In this document: in pieces, positions 26,080-34,203 of the stretch
Layout: each line of letters starts with the position of its first letter
Numbering within the stretch: position 1 is the stretch's first letter
Assembly (NCBI GenBank): GCA_963842505.1
Contig: CAWJGZ010000001.1
Coordinates: 124,001-188,000 of the forward strand
DNA: 64,000 nucleotides
Reading direction: 5' to 3'
Source: PALSA-129 sp963842505
GTDB taxonomy: Bacteria > Acidobacteriota > Terriglobia > Bryobacterales > Bryobacteraceae
The notes under the pieces: model-generated
Database searches by the model: none
Told to the model about the DNA's origin: nothing
Seen by the model: only the letters and a program-made list of their open reading frames with translations
Position numbers and translations under genes: made by a program

Positions 26080-27468
26080 ATGGAACGGAAACTACCACAG
26101 TTCTTTTTCGCGCTGAGCATGATCGTGCTGGCTCTGATGTTGGGGGCTATCTGGCAAGCCGGGACCCCCGAGTGGAAAGCGTACCAGCAGGAGTTCCACC
26201 GGCTCGAAGCCGTGGGAGAACCAAACGCCGCGGCCAAGAGCGACGTGATGAACGCAGCCCTGGTGATCCGGCAGGACCTTCTGCCCGGCTTGCAGCGCGT
26301 CGACCGCTGCACCACCTGCCACCTTGGCGTGGAAGACCCGACTATGAAGAATGCGCCGCAGCCGTTCTCTTTTCACGCCAATCTGGCGCCGCACGTCCCC
26401 GCCAAGTTCGGCTGCACCGTTTGCCACGGCGGGCAGGGGCTTGCCACCGATAAACAGAACGCGCACGGAAAGGTACCGTACTGGCAGGAGCCGCTGCTGC
26501 CCAAGGAATACATCCGCGCCTCCTGTGGGCGGTGCCATAAAGAAGGTGAAGTCCCCGGAGTGCCGGAGTTGACGGAAGGCCGGCGCCTGTTCGAAACGCA
26601 GGGGTGCCGCGGATGTCACAAGTTAAACGGAGTAGGGGGGACGATCGGTCCGGACCTGACCGAAGAGGGCGCCATCCGCCGGTTTCCGGAGTGGCTCGAG
26701 CGGCATTTCCTGGACCCCAATGCCGTATCGCGCAACTCACCCATGCCCAATTTCCATTTCACGAAAGAGCAGGCGCGAGCGCTGACCTTTTACATGTTGT
26801 CGCTGACCAGCGAACAAATGGGAACCTATTACTCGAGTGTGCGGCTGATCCCCAGCGCCAGCTATGGACGAGAGTTGTTCGTCGAAAAGAACTGCATCGC
26901 GTGTCACAGCATCGCGGGAGTGGGGGCCAAGAGCGGGCCCGACCTGGCGGGAGTCGCCAAACAGCACTCTACCGGCTGGCTGGACGAGCAACTGGTGAAC
27001 CCCCAGATGATCTATCCGGGGAGCATCATGCCAGCCTATGATCTGGAGACCAACGCCAGAAAGGCCATCATCACTTTCATGGCGAACGCCACAGCCGAAG
27101 ATGCGCAGTCCATTCTGGCGCAGCGGGCCAAGCCGCTGACACCTCAAGATGCGGCGATCGAGGCCGGCAAGCAGAGTTTCGCGCGATTCGGGTGCGTGGG
27201 TTGTCACGGCTTGCAACTGCAGGGTGGAGTGCCCAATCCCAACAGTCAGGGCGGCGAGGTTCCTTCGCTTCTCCACGCCTCGGACGACTACACCAAAGAA
27301 GAGGTGATCAAGATCATCCAAAACGGGAAAGTGCCGCCCGTCGAGAATGCGGCCAGGCCGGCCGCGCCGCTATACATGCCTCCATGGAAGAACGTCCTGG
27401 CGGACGAAGACATCCATCGGATCGCCGACTATCTCTGGTCGCTGCAAAAGAAGAAAGACGCGTGGTAG
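26080..27468 (+). CDS. Membrane-anchored hexahaem cytochrome c subunit
   Basis: The 462-residue protein begins immediately after the cytochrome b stop. One N-terminal membrane helix (FFFALSMIVLALMLGAIW) anchors it. Six CxxCH haem sites follow, starting at residues 77, 112, 149, 176, 272 and 372. The third to sixth lie in mono-haem cytochrome c-like repeats (GCRGCHKLNGVGGTIGPDL, CIACHSIAGVGAKSGPDL, CVGCHGLQLQGG). It takes the place of cytochrome c1/f in the complex. Six haems is far more than the single haem of c1, suggesting a wire to several periplasmic partners. A strong hairpin follows 47 bases after the stop and probably ends the operon. Confidence 0.88.
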   Translation: MERKLPQFFFALSMIVLALMLGAIWQAGTPEWKAYQQEFHRLEAVGEPNAAAKSDVMNAALVIRQDLLPGLQRVDRCTTCHLGVEDPTMKNAPQPFSFHANLAPHVPAKFGCTVCHGGQGLATDKQNAHGKVPYWQEPLLPKEYIRASCGRCHKEGEVPGVPELTEGRRLFETQGCRGCHKLNGVGGTIGPDLTEEGAIRRFPEWLERHFLDPNAVSRNSPMPNFHFTKEQARALTFYMLSLTSEQMGTYYSSVRLIPSASYGRELFVEKNCIACHSIAGVGAKSGPDLAGVAKQHSTGWLDEQLVNPQMIYPGSIMPAYDLETNARKAIITFMANATAEDAQSILAQRAKPLTPQDAAIEAGKQSFARFGCVGCHGLQLQGGVPNPNSQGGEVPSLLHASDDYTKEEVIKIIQNGKVPPVENAARPAAPLYMPPWKNVLADEDIHRIADYLWSLQKKKDAW

Positions 27469-27515
27469 GCGGTGAAGCGAGGCCCTGGCGTCAGGGGAAG
27501 TATGATCATTGGGCA

Positions 27516-27546
27516 GCCCGAGCGGGAAGAAGGCTCCCGCTCGGGC
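27516..27546 (+). terminator. Strong hairpin ending the respiratory operon
   Basis: A perfect 12-base stem (GCCCGAGCGGGA at 27516-27527 paired with TCCCGCTCGGGC at 27535-27546) with a seven-base loop lies between the hexahaem cytochrome and the next gene. The sequence after it (CTCC TTGACC) has only a short T run, so it is either a weak-tail intrinsic terminator or an mRNA 3'-end stabiliser. Confidence 0.6.
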
Positions 27547-27607
27547 CTCCTTGACCTGGGCTGGACTTCCCCCCGATTTGGGCTACACTGGAACGCTTGG
27601 GTCTCCA

Positions 27608-28441
27608 GTGATCGATCTGCACTCCCACACCAACGAATCCGATGGCAGTTGTTCGCCCCAACAACTGATCGCCGAAGCGGTCCGCGCCGGTGTGGATATC
27701 CTCGGAATCACCGATCACGACACCTTTGCCGGTTATGACGGAGCGCGCGAGGCCGCGGCGCGGGCGGGCGTCGAACTGGTCTGCGGCATCGAGCTTTCCA
27801 CCCGCCTGTACGGACATTCCGTACACCTGCTGGGTTATTTCCTGGGCACGGACGGGCTCGGCGCATTCCGCGAATGGGTGCTGGAGTTGCAAGCCTCACG
27901 CCGGGAACGCAACCGGCGCCTGGCCATCCGGCTGCGCGAGTTGGGCTTTGACATCACCGTCGAAGAGGCCGAAGCGCGCGGCCACGGCATGACGGGCCGG
28001 CCGCATTTCGCGGAAATCATGGTGGAGAAGGGCTACGTATCCGGCATCCGGCAGGCGTTTGACGACTACCTGGATGAATCCGCCATAGCCTACGTGTACC
28101 GCCGCGAGCCGTCATTTGCCGAGGGCGTCCGGCACATCCGCGATGCCGGAGGGATTGCCTCACTGGCCCACCCGATCCGCGTGGCGGGCGATCTTCCGGC
28201 GATCATGCCCGAACTGTGCGCCGCCGGGCTGAACGCCATCGAGGCATACCACAGCGATCACGGCCCGGCTGAGACGGAGATGTATCTCGGCATGGCAAAA
28301 CAATATGGCCTGCTGGTAACTGGCGGCTCCGATTTCCACGGCGCTATCAAGCCCGAAGTTTCCCTGGGCACCGGCCACAACGGCAACCTGCACGTGCCGG
28401 ACGAAGTTTTGGAACGGATGCGGGGCAATGTCCCTGCCTAG
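27608..28441 (+). CDS. PHP-domain phosphoesterase (TrpH/YciV-like)
   Basis: The 277-residue protein starts at GTG 27608, directly in front of the first metal motif IDLHSHTNESDGS. Other PHP motifs are ITDHDTFAGYDGA, GIELST, LAHPIR and GGSDFHG, giving the three-metal site of this superfamily. YciV-type members hydrolyse nucleoside 3',5'-bisphosphates and trim RNA 5' ends; the length and motif order fit this group better than histidinol phosphatase. An open extension back to 27509 runs through the terminator hairpin and is rejected. TACACT at 27584-27589 may be its -10 element. Confidence 0.85.
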   Translation: MIDLHSHTNESDGSCSPQQLIAEAVRAGVDILGITDHDTFAGYDGAREAAARAGVELVCGIELSTRLYGHSVHLLGYFLGTDGLGAFREWVLELQASRRERNRRLAIRLRELGFDITVEEAEARGHGMTGRPHFAEIMVEKGYVSGIRQAFDDYLDESAIAYVYRREPSFAEGVRHIRDAGGIASLAHPIRVAGDLPAIMPELCAAGLNAIEAYHSDHGPAETEMYLGMAKQYGLLVTGGSDFHGAIKPEVSLGTGHNGNLHVPDEVLERMRGNVPA

Positions 28442-28459
28442 CCCTTGCCTGGTCCTGGG

Positions 28460-29284
28460 CTAGCGTCTTACGTAACCCAGCGCAATCACTTTCCCCAGGT
28501 GCGGAGAAAAGACCGCCGAAGTCACTTCCATCTCGGCGCCTTCCTTCTGTACCTTTGTGCCGGGCGCTGGCGGCTCCGAACCTTCCAGTTCAAACCGCTC
28601 CAGCTTCTTGTGCACCTGGCCCAGAGCGCGGATGCGTTCGACGATCTCCTGCCCCAGATAGCAGCCCTTGTTGAAACTGACGGCATGCATCTGCTGGGTT
28701 TCCTGCGGCAGCGATGTGTCGCGGATATCGTCGCCGTAGCGCGGCTTGCCGTTTTCCATGCGCACCAGGCGCGCGTCCGCGGGGCTCGCCTCGACGGCCC
28801 CCGCGCCTTCCAGCCGCCGCACCAGTTCCAGCTTGGCTTGCGCCGCGCAGTAAACGCGATAGCCAGGCTGGCCGGTCACTGTGAACGGCGCCGTGGCGTG
28901 TTCGCCGGGCGGAAGCTGCAGCGAAGCCGCCACCGGACCTTCCACGCCGATGGAAGCGGTGCGCTCGGTGACATCTTCCAACTCCACCTGGTCGGCGATG
29001 ATATAGCGGCGGATGAGTTGGTGGACCTTTTCGCGCAGTTCCGGTTCGGTGTCGATCAGGAAATGATCGGCCAGGCACAGCAATTGTAAATCCGCCTGAA
29101 TGCGGCCCTGTGGGTTCAGGATGAAGGCGTAGCAGGAGTCGCCGGGAACCATTTTCTTGACTTCATTGCTGGTGATGGCGTGCAGCAGGCGCGCGCGGTC
29201 GCGCCCGCGGGCCACAATCCGGCCGCGCCCGTCCAGGTCCAGCCAGGCCGCGCCCTGGCGCAGCGCCTCATCGCCCTTGCTCAT
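28460..29284 (-). CDS. ygfZ: Folate-binding protein YgfZ/GcvT-like (iron-sulfur cluster repair)
   Basis: The 274-residue protein has the YgfZ signature FNKGCYLGQEIVER, whose Cys is essential in E. coli YgfZ. The N-terminal GcvT-type fold contains RARLLHAITSNEVKKMVPGDSCYAFILNPQGRIQADL. YgfZ uses tetrahydrofolate to help repair and assemble Fe-S proteins such as MiaB. The C-terminal beta-barrel ends HLGKVIALGYVRR. Its position just downstream of an operon rich in Fe-S clusters is on the opposite strand, so co-regulation is not implied. The small membrane protein gene precedes it on the same strand with two bases between. Confidence 0.87.
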   Translation of the reverse strand: MSKGDEALRQGAAWLDLDGRGRIVARGRDRARLLHAITSNEVKKMVPGDSCYAFILNPQGRIQADLQLLCLADHFLIDTEPELREKVHQLIRRYIIADQVELEDVTERTASIGVEGPVAASLQLPPGEHATAPFTVTGQPGYRVYCAAQAKLELVRRLEGAGAVEASPADARLVRMENGKPRYGDDIRDTSLPQETQQMHAVSFNKGCYLGQEIVERIRALGQVHKKLERFELEGSEPPAPGTKVQKEGAEMEVTSAVFSPHLGKVIALGYVRR

Positions 29285-29286
29285 GT

Positions 29287-29700
29287 CTAAAAGATGTGGC
29301 GCAGATAGGCGGCGATTCCAATAATCGCCAGGCCGGAAATGGCCGCGCCCGCCATCATGCGCGGGCGCCGCGGGTTGTGCGGGCGGCCCATCAGGATGGC
29401 GACCGAAAAGACGTGCATCGCCAGCAGGAGCTTGACGCCCAGCAGCACGTGGTACAGCGGGCGGTGTCCGGGAATAGTGAGCAGGTTGTACATGCCGGAC
29501 ACCAGCAACGCGCCCATGGCGGTGAAGGCCAGCGGCTGGTAAATAGCGGCGGCGCGGTCAAGAAAAGTTTCGCGGGCATCGGGCGCCAGCGCGCCGGCTG
29601 CGCGAATCATCACCCAGCGGCCGAAGATCATGCCGCCGACCAGCGTCACCGCCGAAGAGATGTGCAGCCAGCGCATGAACACGTAGAACGCGTCAGGCAT
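29287..29700 (-). CDS. Four-helix membrane protein (CopD/DUF2269-like)
   Basis: The 137-residue protein has four hydrophobic helices and a histidine in the first (FMRWLHISSAVTLVGGMIFGRW) and third (HVLLGVKLLLAMHVFSVAI). The layout resembles small CopD-type or DUF2269-type integral membrane proteins in which these histidines may bind copper or haem. The exact family cannot be named by eye. It lies two bases upstream of ygfZ and is divergent from the metallo-hydrolase gene, with only 26 bases between the two start codons. Confidence 0.65.
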   Translation of the reverse strand: MPDAFYVFMRWLHISSAVTLVGGMIFGRWVMIRAAGALAPDARETFLDRAAAIYQPLAFTAMGALLVSGMYNLLTIPGHRPLYHVLLGVKLLLAMHVFSVAILMGRPHNPRRPRMMAGAAISGLAIIGIAAYLRHIF

Positions 29701-29726
29701 ATAGCTCTAGAGTATACAATCGGCAT

Positions 29727-30356
29727 ATGATCCATGAGATCCTTCCCGTCGGGATGTTGCAGTGCAATTGTTCGATCTTCGGGGACGAGCAGACGCGCGA
29801 AGCACTGGTGGTGGATCCGGGAGACGAAATCAGCCGCATTCTCGAAGTGCTGAAGCGCCACGGCCTGAAGGTGAAGGCGATCGTGATCACGCATGCCCAC
29901 ATCGACCATATTGGCGGTGCGCAGAAACTGAAAAAGGCCACCGGCGCGCCCGTCTACATGAATCCAGACGACGCCGAACTGCAAGAAATGATGCATGTGC
30001 AAGCCGGCTGGCTGGGGGTCGAAACACCGGACGCGGTGGAAATCGATGCGCCCGCCACGGATGGTGGCAAGCTGGTGGTGGGGACAACCGAGTTCCACGT
30101 TCTGCACACGCCCGGGCACACACAGGGCAGCATCAGCTTATGGATTCCCTCGGAAAGCAAGCTGGTGGCTGGCGATACGCTGTTCCGCGACAGCATCGGC
30201 CGCACCGACCTGCCGGGCGGCGACTCGCGGCAGATCCTGCGGTCGATTCACGAAAGGCTGTTGCCGCTGCCTGAGGAGACGGAGGTGTTCCCAGGGCACG
30301 GCGAGAGCACCACCATCGGCCGGGAGAAACAAGTCAATCCCTTCTTACAGGGTTAG
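29727..30356 (+). CDS. Metallo-beta-lactamase-fold hydrolase (glyoxalase II-like)
   Basis: The 209-residue protein has the full set of metal motifs: THAHIDHIGG, HTPGHTQGSISLW, AGDTLFRDSIGRTDLPGGD and FPGHGESTTIGREK. The GD.LF...IGR.D.PGG box is typical of the YcbL/glyoxalase-II-like group that hydrolyses thioesters such as S-lactoylglutathione or related substrates. The length fits the short bacterial members without the glutathione-binding C-terminal domain. TACAAT at 29715-29720 stands only six bases before ATG 29727 and no ribosome binding site is visible, so the transcript is probably leaderless. Confidence 0.88.
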   Translation: MIHEILPVGMLQCNCSIFGDEQTREALVVDPGDEISRILEVLKRHGLKVKAIVITHAHIDHIGGAQKLKKATGAPVYMNPDDAELQEMMHVQAGWLGVETPDAVEIDAPATDGGKLVVGTTEFHVLHTPGHTQGSISLWIPSESKLVAGDTLFRDSIGRTDLPGGDSRQILRSIHERLLPLPEETEVFPGHGESTTIGREKQVNPFLQG

Positions 30357-30661
30357 GTACCCGGCGCGCCGCGCGGTCCCCGCGTGCAGTGCGTACGGCG
30401 ATTGACTGGCTGCCGGATCACCAGTTGCTTCCGAGCGAAGTCACTCGACTTCCGCAGGTGACCAGACCGGCCGCGGGCAGAACACCAAAGTGGCCAGCTT
30501 CTCTCAGAGCCTGATGCCCTCTAAGTTTTTGATTCCGTTGACAAAGCGGCGACAGCCGCCGCGGGCTTCCCCCGGGCGGAATGGGATTTTGATACCATGA
30601 TATACGTTGCAGGGCCGGTTTCTCCGCCACACTCGTTTGTTCGCGGCGGGCGGTTCTCCGT
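30357..30661. other. Intergenic region with GC-rich hairpins, no gene seen
   Basis: This stretch of about 300 bases has no convincing coding frame. It holds a GC-rich inverted sequence just after the hydrolase stop (GGCGCGCCGCGCGG, near 30362-30375) and another before the glycosyltransferase (CCGCGGGCTTCCCCCGGGCGG, near 30557-30577). A TTGACA at 30538-30543 could be a -35 element, but no matching -10 was found at the right distance. Confidence 0.4.
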
Positions 30662-32275
30662 ATGCCGATACATTTACCGCTGGCGCTTTTGGCCGCTCGT
30701 CCGGGAGCGGACACCTTCTCGCGCATGTTTGCCGAGACGCCGTTCGCGGGCATCCACCAACTGGCGTGGTTCGATTGGGCCATCCTGATCCCGTACTTTA
30801 CGGTTCTGGTGATCCTGTCGGTATACGGGATTCATCGCTACGAGATCATCCGCACGTATTTCAAGCACCGCAAGAAGGCCACCCAGGAGCCCTCGCAGCG
30901 CCGTTTTGAAAAACTTCCCCCGGTCACTATCCAACTTCCTCTTTATAACGAGCGGTACGTGGTGGAGCGTTTGATCGAGGACGTCGTCAAGATGGACTAT
31001 CCGAAGGAACTGCTGCAGATTCAGGTTCTGGACGATTCCACCGACGACACCGGACCCTTCGCTGAAGCGCTGGTGGAGCGCTACCGCAACATGGGGCATC
31101 CCATCGAGTACCACCACCGCTCGAACCGCCATGGCTACAAAGCCGGCGCCCTGCAGGAAGGGCTCAAGAGCGCTACCGGAGAACTGGTGGCCGTGTTCGA
31201 TGCCGATTTCTGCCCGCCCTCCGACTTTCTGCAGCGCACCGTGAACTACTTCGCCGACCCCAAGGTAGGCGTGGTGCAGACACGCTGGAGCTATCTCAAC
31301 AAGGACTACAACTTCCTCACCGAAGTGGAAGCCATCCTGCTGGACGGCCATTTCATCCTGGAGCACGGCGCCCGCTCGCGCGCCGGATATTTCTTCAACT
31401 TCAATGGAACCGCGGGCATCCTGCGGATCAAGATGATCGACGATGCGGGCGGCTGGCAGCACGATACCCTCACCGAGGATTCCGACCTGAGTTATCGCGC
31501 CCAATTGAAGGGCTGGCGCTTCGTATACCTGCCGGGCCTGGATTGCCCGTCCGAACTGCCGGTGGAGATTCACGGCTTCCAGGTGCAGCAATCGCGCTGG
31601 GCCAAGGGCCTGACGCAGGTGGCCAAGAAGTTGCTGCCGCAGATCCTCAAAGCCGACGTATCCAAACGCATCAAAGCCGAGGCCTTTCTGCACCTCACGC
31701 CGAATATTTCCTATCCCCTCATGATCGTCGTTTCGGCGTTGATGCTGCCGGTGATGATCGTGCGTTTCTACATGGGACCCTGGGAAATGGCCCTCATCGA
31801 CCTGCCTCTGATCGCGGCGTCGTTCTGGTCCATCTCGGCATTTTACGTAATTGCCCAGCGCGAGCTGCATCCCACGGGCTGGAAGCGATCGGTGGTGCTG
31901 TTGCCCATGCTGATGGCCGTGGGGGTGGGTCTTACCATTATCAACACGCGCGCGGTTTTGGAAGCGCTTTTCGGTGTGGAGACGGCATTTGCGCGGACGC
32001 CCAAGTACGCCATCGGCGACCACCCGGTGAACCTGGAAGTCAAGAAATACCGCCGGCGCAGCGGCTGGCTGCCCTATGCCGAAATCGCCGTGGGGACTTA
32101 CTTCATGGGAATGATCGGCTTCGCGATTGAGACTTACAACTTCTTCGCGATTCCCTTCCTCGGGTTGTTCGTCGTGGGATACTACTGGGCCGGCTTCGGC
32201 ACGCTCTACCAGGAGTATCAGAGCCGCCTGCAGTGGCTCAGGCAGCAGAAACTGACGCCGCTGCGATCGGCGTAA
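30662..32275 (+). CDS. Family 2 processive glycosyltransferase (cellulose synthase/mannan synthase-like)
   Basis: The 537-residue inner-membrane enzyme has an N-terminal helix (WAILIPYFTVLVILSVYG), then the GT2 catalytic domain: PPVTIQLPLYNERYVVERLI, VAVFDADFCPPSDF (the DxD metal site), LTEDSDLSYRAQLKGW (the TED catalytic base motif) and QQSRWAKG (the QxxRW acceptor motif). At least four C-terminal helices form a pore. The pattern DADF/TED/QQSRW is that of CslA-type mannan or glucomannan synthases and related bacterial processive synthases. It stands alone without a PilZ domain or partner genes, so the polysaccharide product is not predictable. Confidence 0.85.
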   Translation: MPIHLPLALLAARPGADTFSRMFAETPFAGIHQLAWFDWAILIPYFTVLVILSVYGIHRYEIIRTYFKHRKKATQEPSQRRFEKLPPVTIQLPLYNERYVVERLIEDVVKMDYPKELLQIQVLDDSTDDTGPFAEALVERYRNMGHPIEYHHRSNRHGYKAGALQEGLKSATGELVAVFDADFCPPSDFLQRTVNYFADPKVGVVQTRWSYLNKDYNFLTEVEAILLDGHFILEHGARSRAGYFFNFNGTAGILRIKMIDDAGGWQHDTLTEDSDLSYRAQLKGWRFVYLPGLDCPSELPVEIHGFQVQQSRWAKGLTQVAKKLLPQILKADVSKRIKAEAFLHLTPNISYPLMIVVSALMLPVMIVRFYMGPWEMALIDLPLIAASFWSISAFYVIAQRELHPTGWKRSVVLLPMLMAVGVGLTIINTRAVLEALFGVETAFARTPKYAIGDHPVNLEVKKYRRRSGWLPYAEIAVGTYFMGMIGFAIETYNFFAIPFLGLFVVGYYWAGFGTLYQEYQSRLQWLRQQKLTPLRSA

Positions 32276-32404
32276 TCCGCACCTCTTCGAATTCTTCCCC
32301 ACTCATCCGGGACCGTATGAAATCACGGCGCCGATGAAGAACCGTGGCGGCGCGCGCCGGTGCAGCCGTAAGCAGCCCGCTCCGCTCCGCAGTAGAATGT
32401 CCCC

Positions 32405-33004
32405 ATGCCTGATCTTCTTTCTTATAACGCTGTGGAAGTTCCGGTCCTCGAAACCGAGCGCCTCAGACTGCGGGGCCATCGCCTCGGCGACTTCAGCGCC
32501 AGCGCAGCCATGTGGGCCGACGCCGACGTCACGCGGCACATCGGCGGCAGCCCCCTTACCCAGGAAGAGGCCTGGACCAAGTTCCTGCGTTACGTGGGCC
32601 ATTGGGCCCTGCTCGGCTTCGGCTATTGGGTGGTTGAGGAAAAGGCCACCGGCAGCTTTGTGGGAGAGATCGGATTCGCCGATTACAAGCGGGAGATTGA
32701 GCCGTCGCTCGACGGCAAGCCGGAAATCGGTTGGGTATTGGCCCCGCACTCTCACGGAAAAGGTTATGCGACCGAGGCGGTTCGCGCCGCGATCGCGTGG
32801 GGTGATGCGCACTTCGGACCGTCCCAGACCTCCTGCATCATCTTCCCTGAGAACCGCCCGTCGCTTCGGGTCGCCGAGAAATGCGGCTACCGGGAGTGGC
32901 AACTGACGACCTACAAGGGCCGGCCGACGCTGGTGTTGGTTCGTGAACCCCGGAGCGTTCAGCCGGCCATCCCCGGTTTAGTTGCCTCTAAACCTCTGTT
33001 GTAG
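32405..33004 (+). CDS. GNAT-family N-acetyltransferase (RimJ/RimL type)
   Basis: The 199-residue protein contains TERLRLRGHRLGDFSASAAMWAD at the N-terminus and the acetyl-CoA-binding motif A as GWVLAPHSHGKGYATEAVRAAIAWG (Q/RxxGxG/A variant HGKGYA), followed by FPENRPSLRVAEKCGYRE. This is the RimJ/RimL subgroup that acetylates protein N-termini or small amines. TAGAAT at 32393-32398 lies six bases before ATG 32405 and no ribosome binding site is seen, so a leaderless mRNA is likely. Its stop is 12 bases from the left border of the integrated element. Confidence 0.87.
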   Translation: MPDLLSYNAVEVPVLETERLRLRGHRLGDFSASAAMWADADVTRHIGGSPLTQEEAWTKFLRYVGHWALLGFGYWVVEEKATGSFVGEIGFADYKREIEPSLDGKPEIGWVLAPHSHGKGYATEAVRAAIAWGDAHFGPSQTSCIIFPENRPSLRVAEKCGYREWQLTTYKGRPTLVLVREPRSVQPAIPGLVASKPLL

Positions 33005-33016
33005 TGAACTTAGTGC

Positions 33017-33037
33017 TGGTGCCGGAGGTGGGACTTG
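33017..33037. repeat. attL: 21-base copy of the tRNA-Leu 3' end
   Basis: The 21 bases at 33017-33037 are identical to 36613-36633, which are the last 21 bases (minus strand) of the intact tRNA-Leu gene including the encoded CCA. Beyond base 21 the sequences diverge. A displaced copy of a tRNA 3' end about 3.6 kb from the intact gene is the classical footprint of integration by a tyrosine recombinase. Confidence 0.85.
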
Positions 33038-33315
33038 GACACCGCCCCTGCGCTCAATCCGCGTAAGTTATTGATTCTCTGTTACTCAGAGTGCGCTCGG
33101 TACGCACCTTTCGCGGATTCTCTGTACAAAATCATGTACAGGGTCGGAGTCGCCCCTCGTACCGACACGATCCCGGCGAGCGCAAGTGCTGACCCGCGCG
33201 ACGGACCACCCGATAGCCGTTTCTCGGGCCACTTCCAGCACCTGGTGGCACCGATTGCCCTTCAGGAAGATTAAGATGAAGGAGCGGCTGCAAGGAAGGT
33301 AAGGAGGCGATCGCC
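33038..33315. other. Left end of the integrated element, no clear gene
   Basis: No supportable gene is seen between attL and parA. A short inverted repeat TGTACAAAATCATGTACA lies at 33123-33140 (TGTACA arms), and a GC-matched pair CGGTACGCAC/CGTACCGACA is nearby. These could be an operator or recombinase-binding arm sites, but nothing links them to a protein. Confidence 0.35.
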
Positions 33316-34203
33316 GTGGCAGCGAACCAATCTCCGAAGACCATAGCAACGATCAATTTCAAGGGCGGAGTTGGGAAGACGACCGTGACGTGGTGCTTGG
33401 GTGACGTAGTGTCTTCGTTTGCGAATACGAAGGTTCTCATCTTCGACCTTGATGCGCAAATGTCGTTAACCCAGGCAATCGCGTTAAATGAGGATACGGG
33501 TCAGCTCCTTCCAAAATTTCAGAAGTGGTACGGCACCGCAATTGCCCGGAACAAGACTATTTTCCACGCTCTCGACCAGTTCACGAAGCCCAACGCCGCC
33601 AAATTTGATTTTGGGGTCGGATGGGATTTCATCTACAAGATTACCGAGAACCTACATTTTGTTCCATCGGTTGAGGATCTCTACTGGCTTGAGCTTGAGG
33701 TCTTTGACCGCGACGGCGTCAAAGAATTCATCCGGCGCCTGCTCGGAAAGATCCAAGGCGCGAAACAATTGCCGGATTACGACTACGTTCTTTTCGATTG
33801 CCCACCGTCCTTTACGTTACTGTCCTACAGCGTCTTGGCCTGTTGTGACTTGATCCTCATACCGGTGAACCCAGATTTCTTTGCGTCGAAAGGCACGAAC
33901 CTGATCCTGAACAGTTTAAAAATGAGAATCGAGCCCTTTCCTCTGCCCCGGATCGGCGTCTTCATGAACAAGGCGAGACCTTATGGCGGTCAACCGACGA
34001 AAGAATCCCAGTTCTATATGCGTGAGGTGAAGAACGTGTGCGATAGAGCCGCGAAGGCGCAGCAGATTCAGGCGAAATTCTTCGACGCGTATATACTCGA
34101 CCGAGTCGGCATCAAGAGAGCGATCACGGGGGGTGGCGTCCCCTTTGATTTGGTGGATCCATTCAAGGATCTCTGGACCGAGATCATGGGATACCTGCAA
34201 TGA
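33316..34203 (+). CDS. ParA/Soj-type ATPase
   Basis: The 295-residue protein starts at GTG 33316 with AAGGAGG upstream. It has the deviant Walker A KGGVGKTT at 16-23, the switch sequence FDLDAQMSLTQA and the Walker B-like YDYVLFDCPPSF, all diagnostic of ParA ATPases. VNPDFFASKGTNLIL matches the ParA region contacting ADP and partner. It carries no N-terminal helix-turn-helix, as in type Ib ParA proteins and plasmid or element-borne copies. Its TGA overlaps the ATG of the next gene (ATGA), so the 173-residue product is the likely functional partner in place of ParB. It may serve segregation, positioning or a mobile-element defence function. Confidence 0.9.
   Translation: MAANQSPKTIATINFKGGVGKTTVTWCLGDVVSSFANTKVLIFDLDAQMSLTQAIALNEDTGQLLPKFQKWYGTAIARNKTIFHALDQFTKPNAAKFDFGVGWDFIYKITENLHFVPSVEDLYWLELEVFDRDGVKEFIRRLLGKIQGAKQLPDYDYVLFDCPPSFTLLSYSVLACCDLILIPVNPDFFASKGTNLILNSLKMRIEPFPLPRIGVFMNKARPYGGQPTKESQFYMREVKNVCDRAAKAQQIQAKFFDAYILDRVGIKRAITGGGVPFDLVDPFKDLWTEIMGYLQ

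Noticed and set aside
30674..32302. 542-codon open frame antisense to the glycosyltransferase
   Set aside because: The sense strand carries all GT2 motifs. The antisense product is low in hydrophobic order and has no recognisable family.
33035..33274. 79-codon frame at the left end of the element
   Set aside because: Starts inside the att repeat and shows no domain or coding-like composition.
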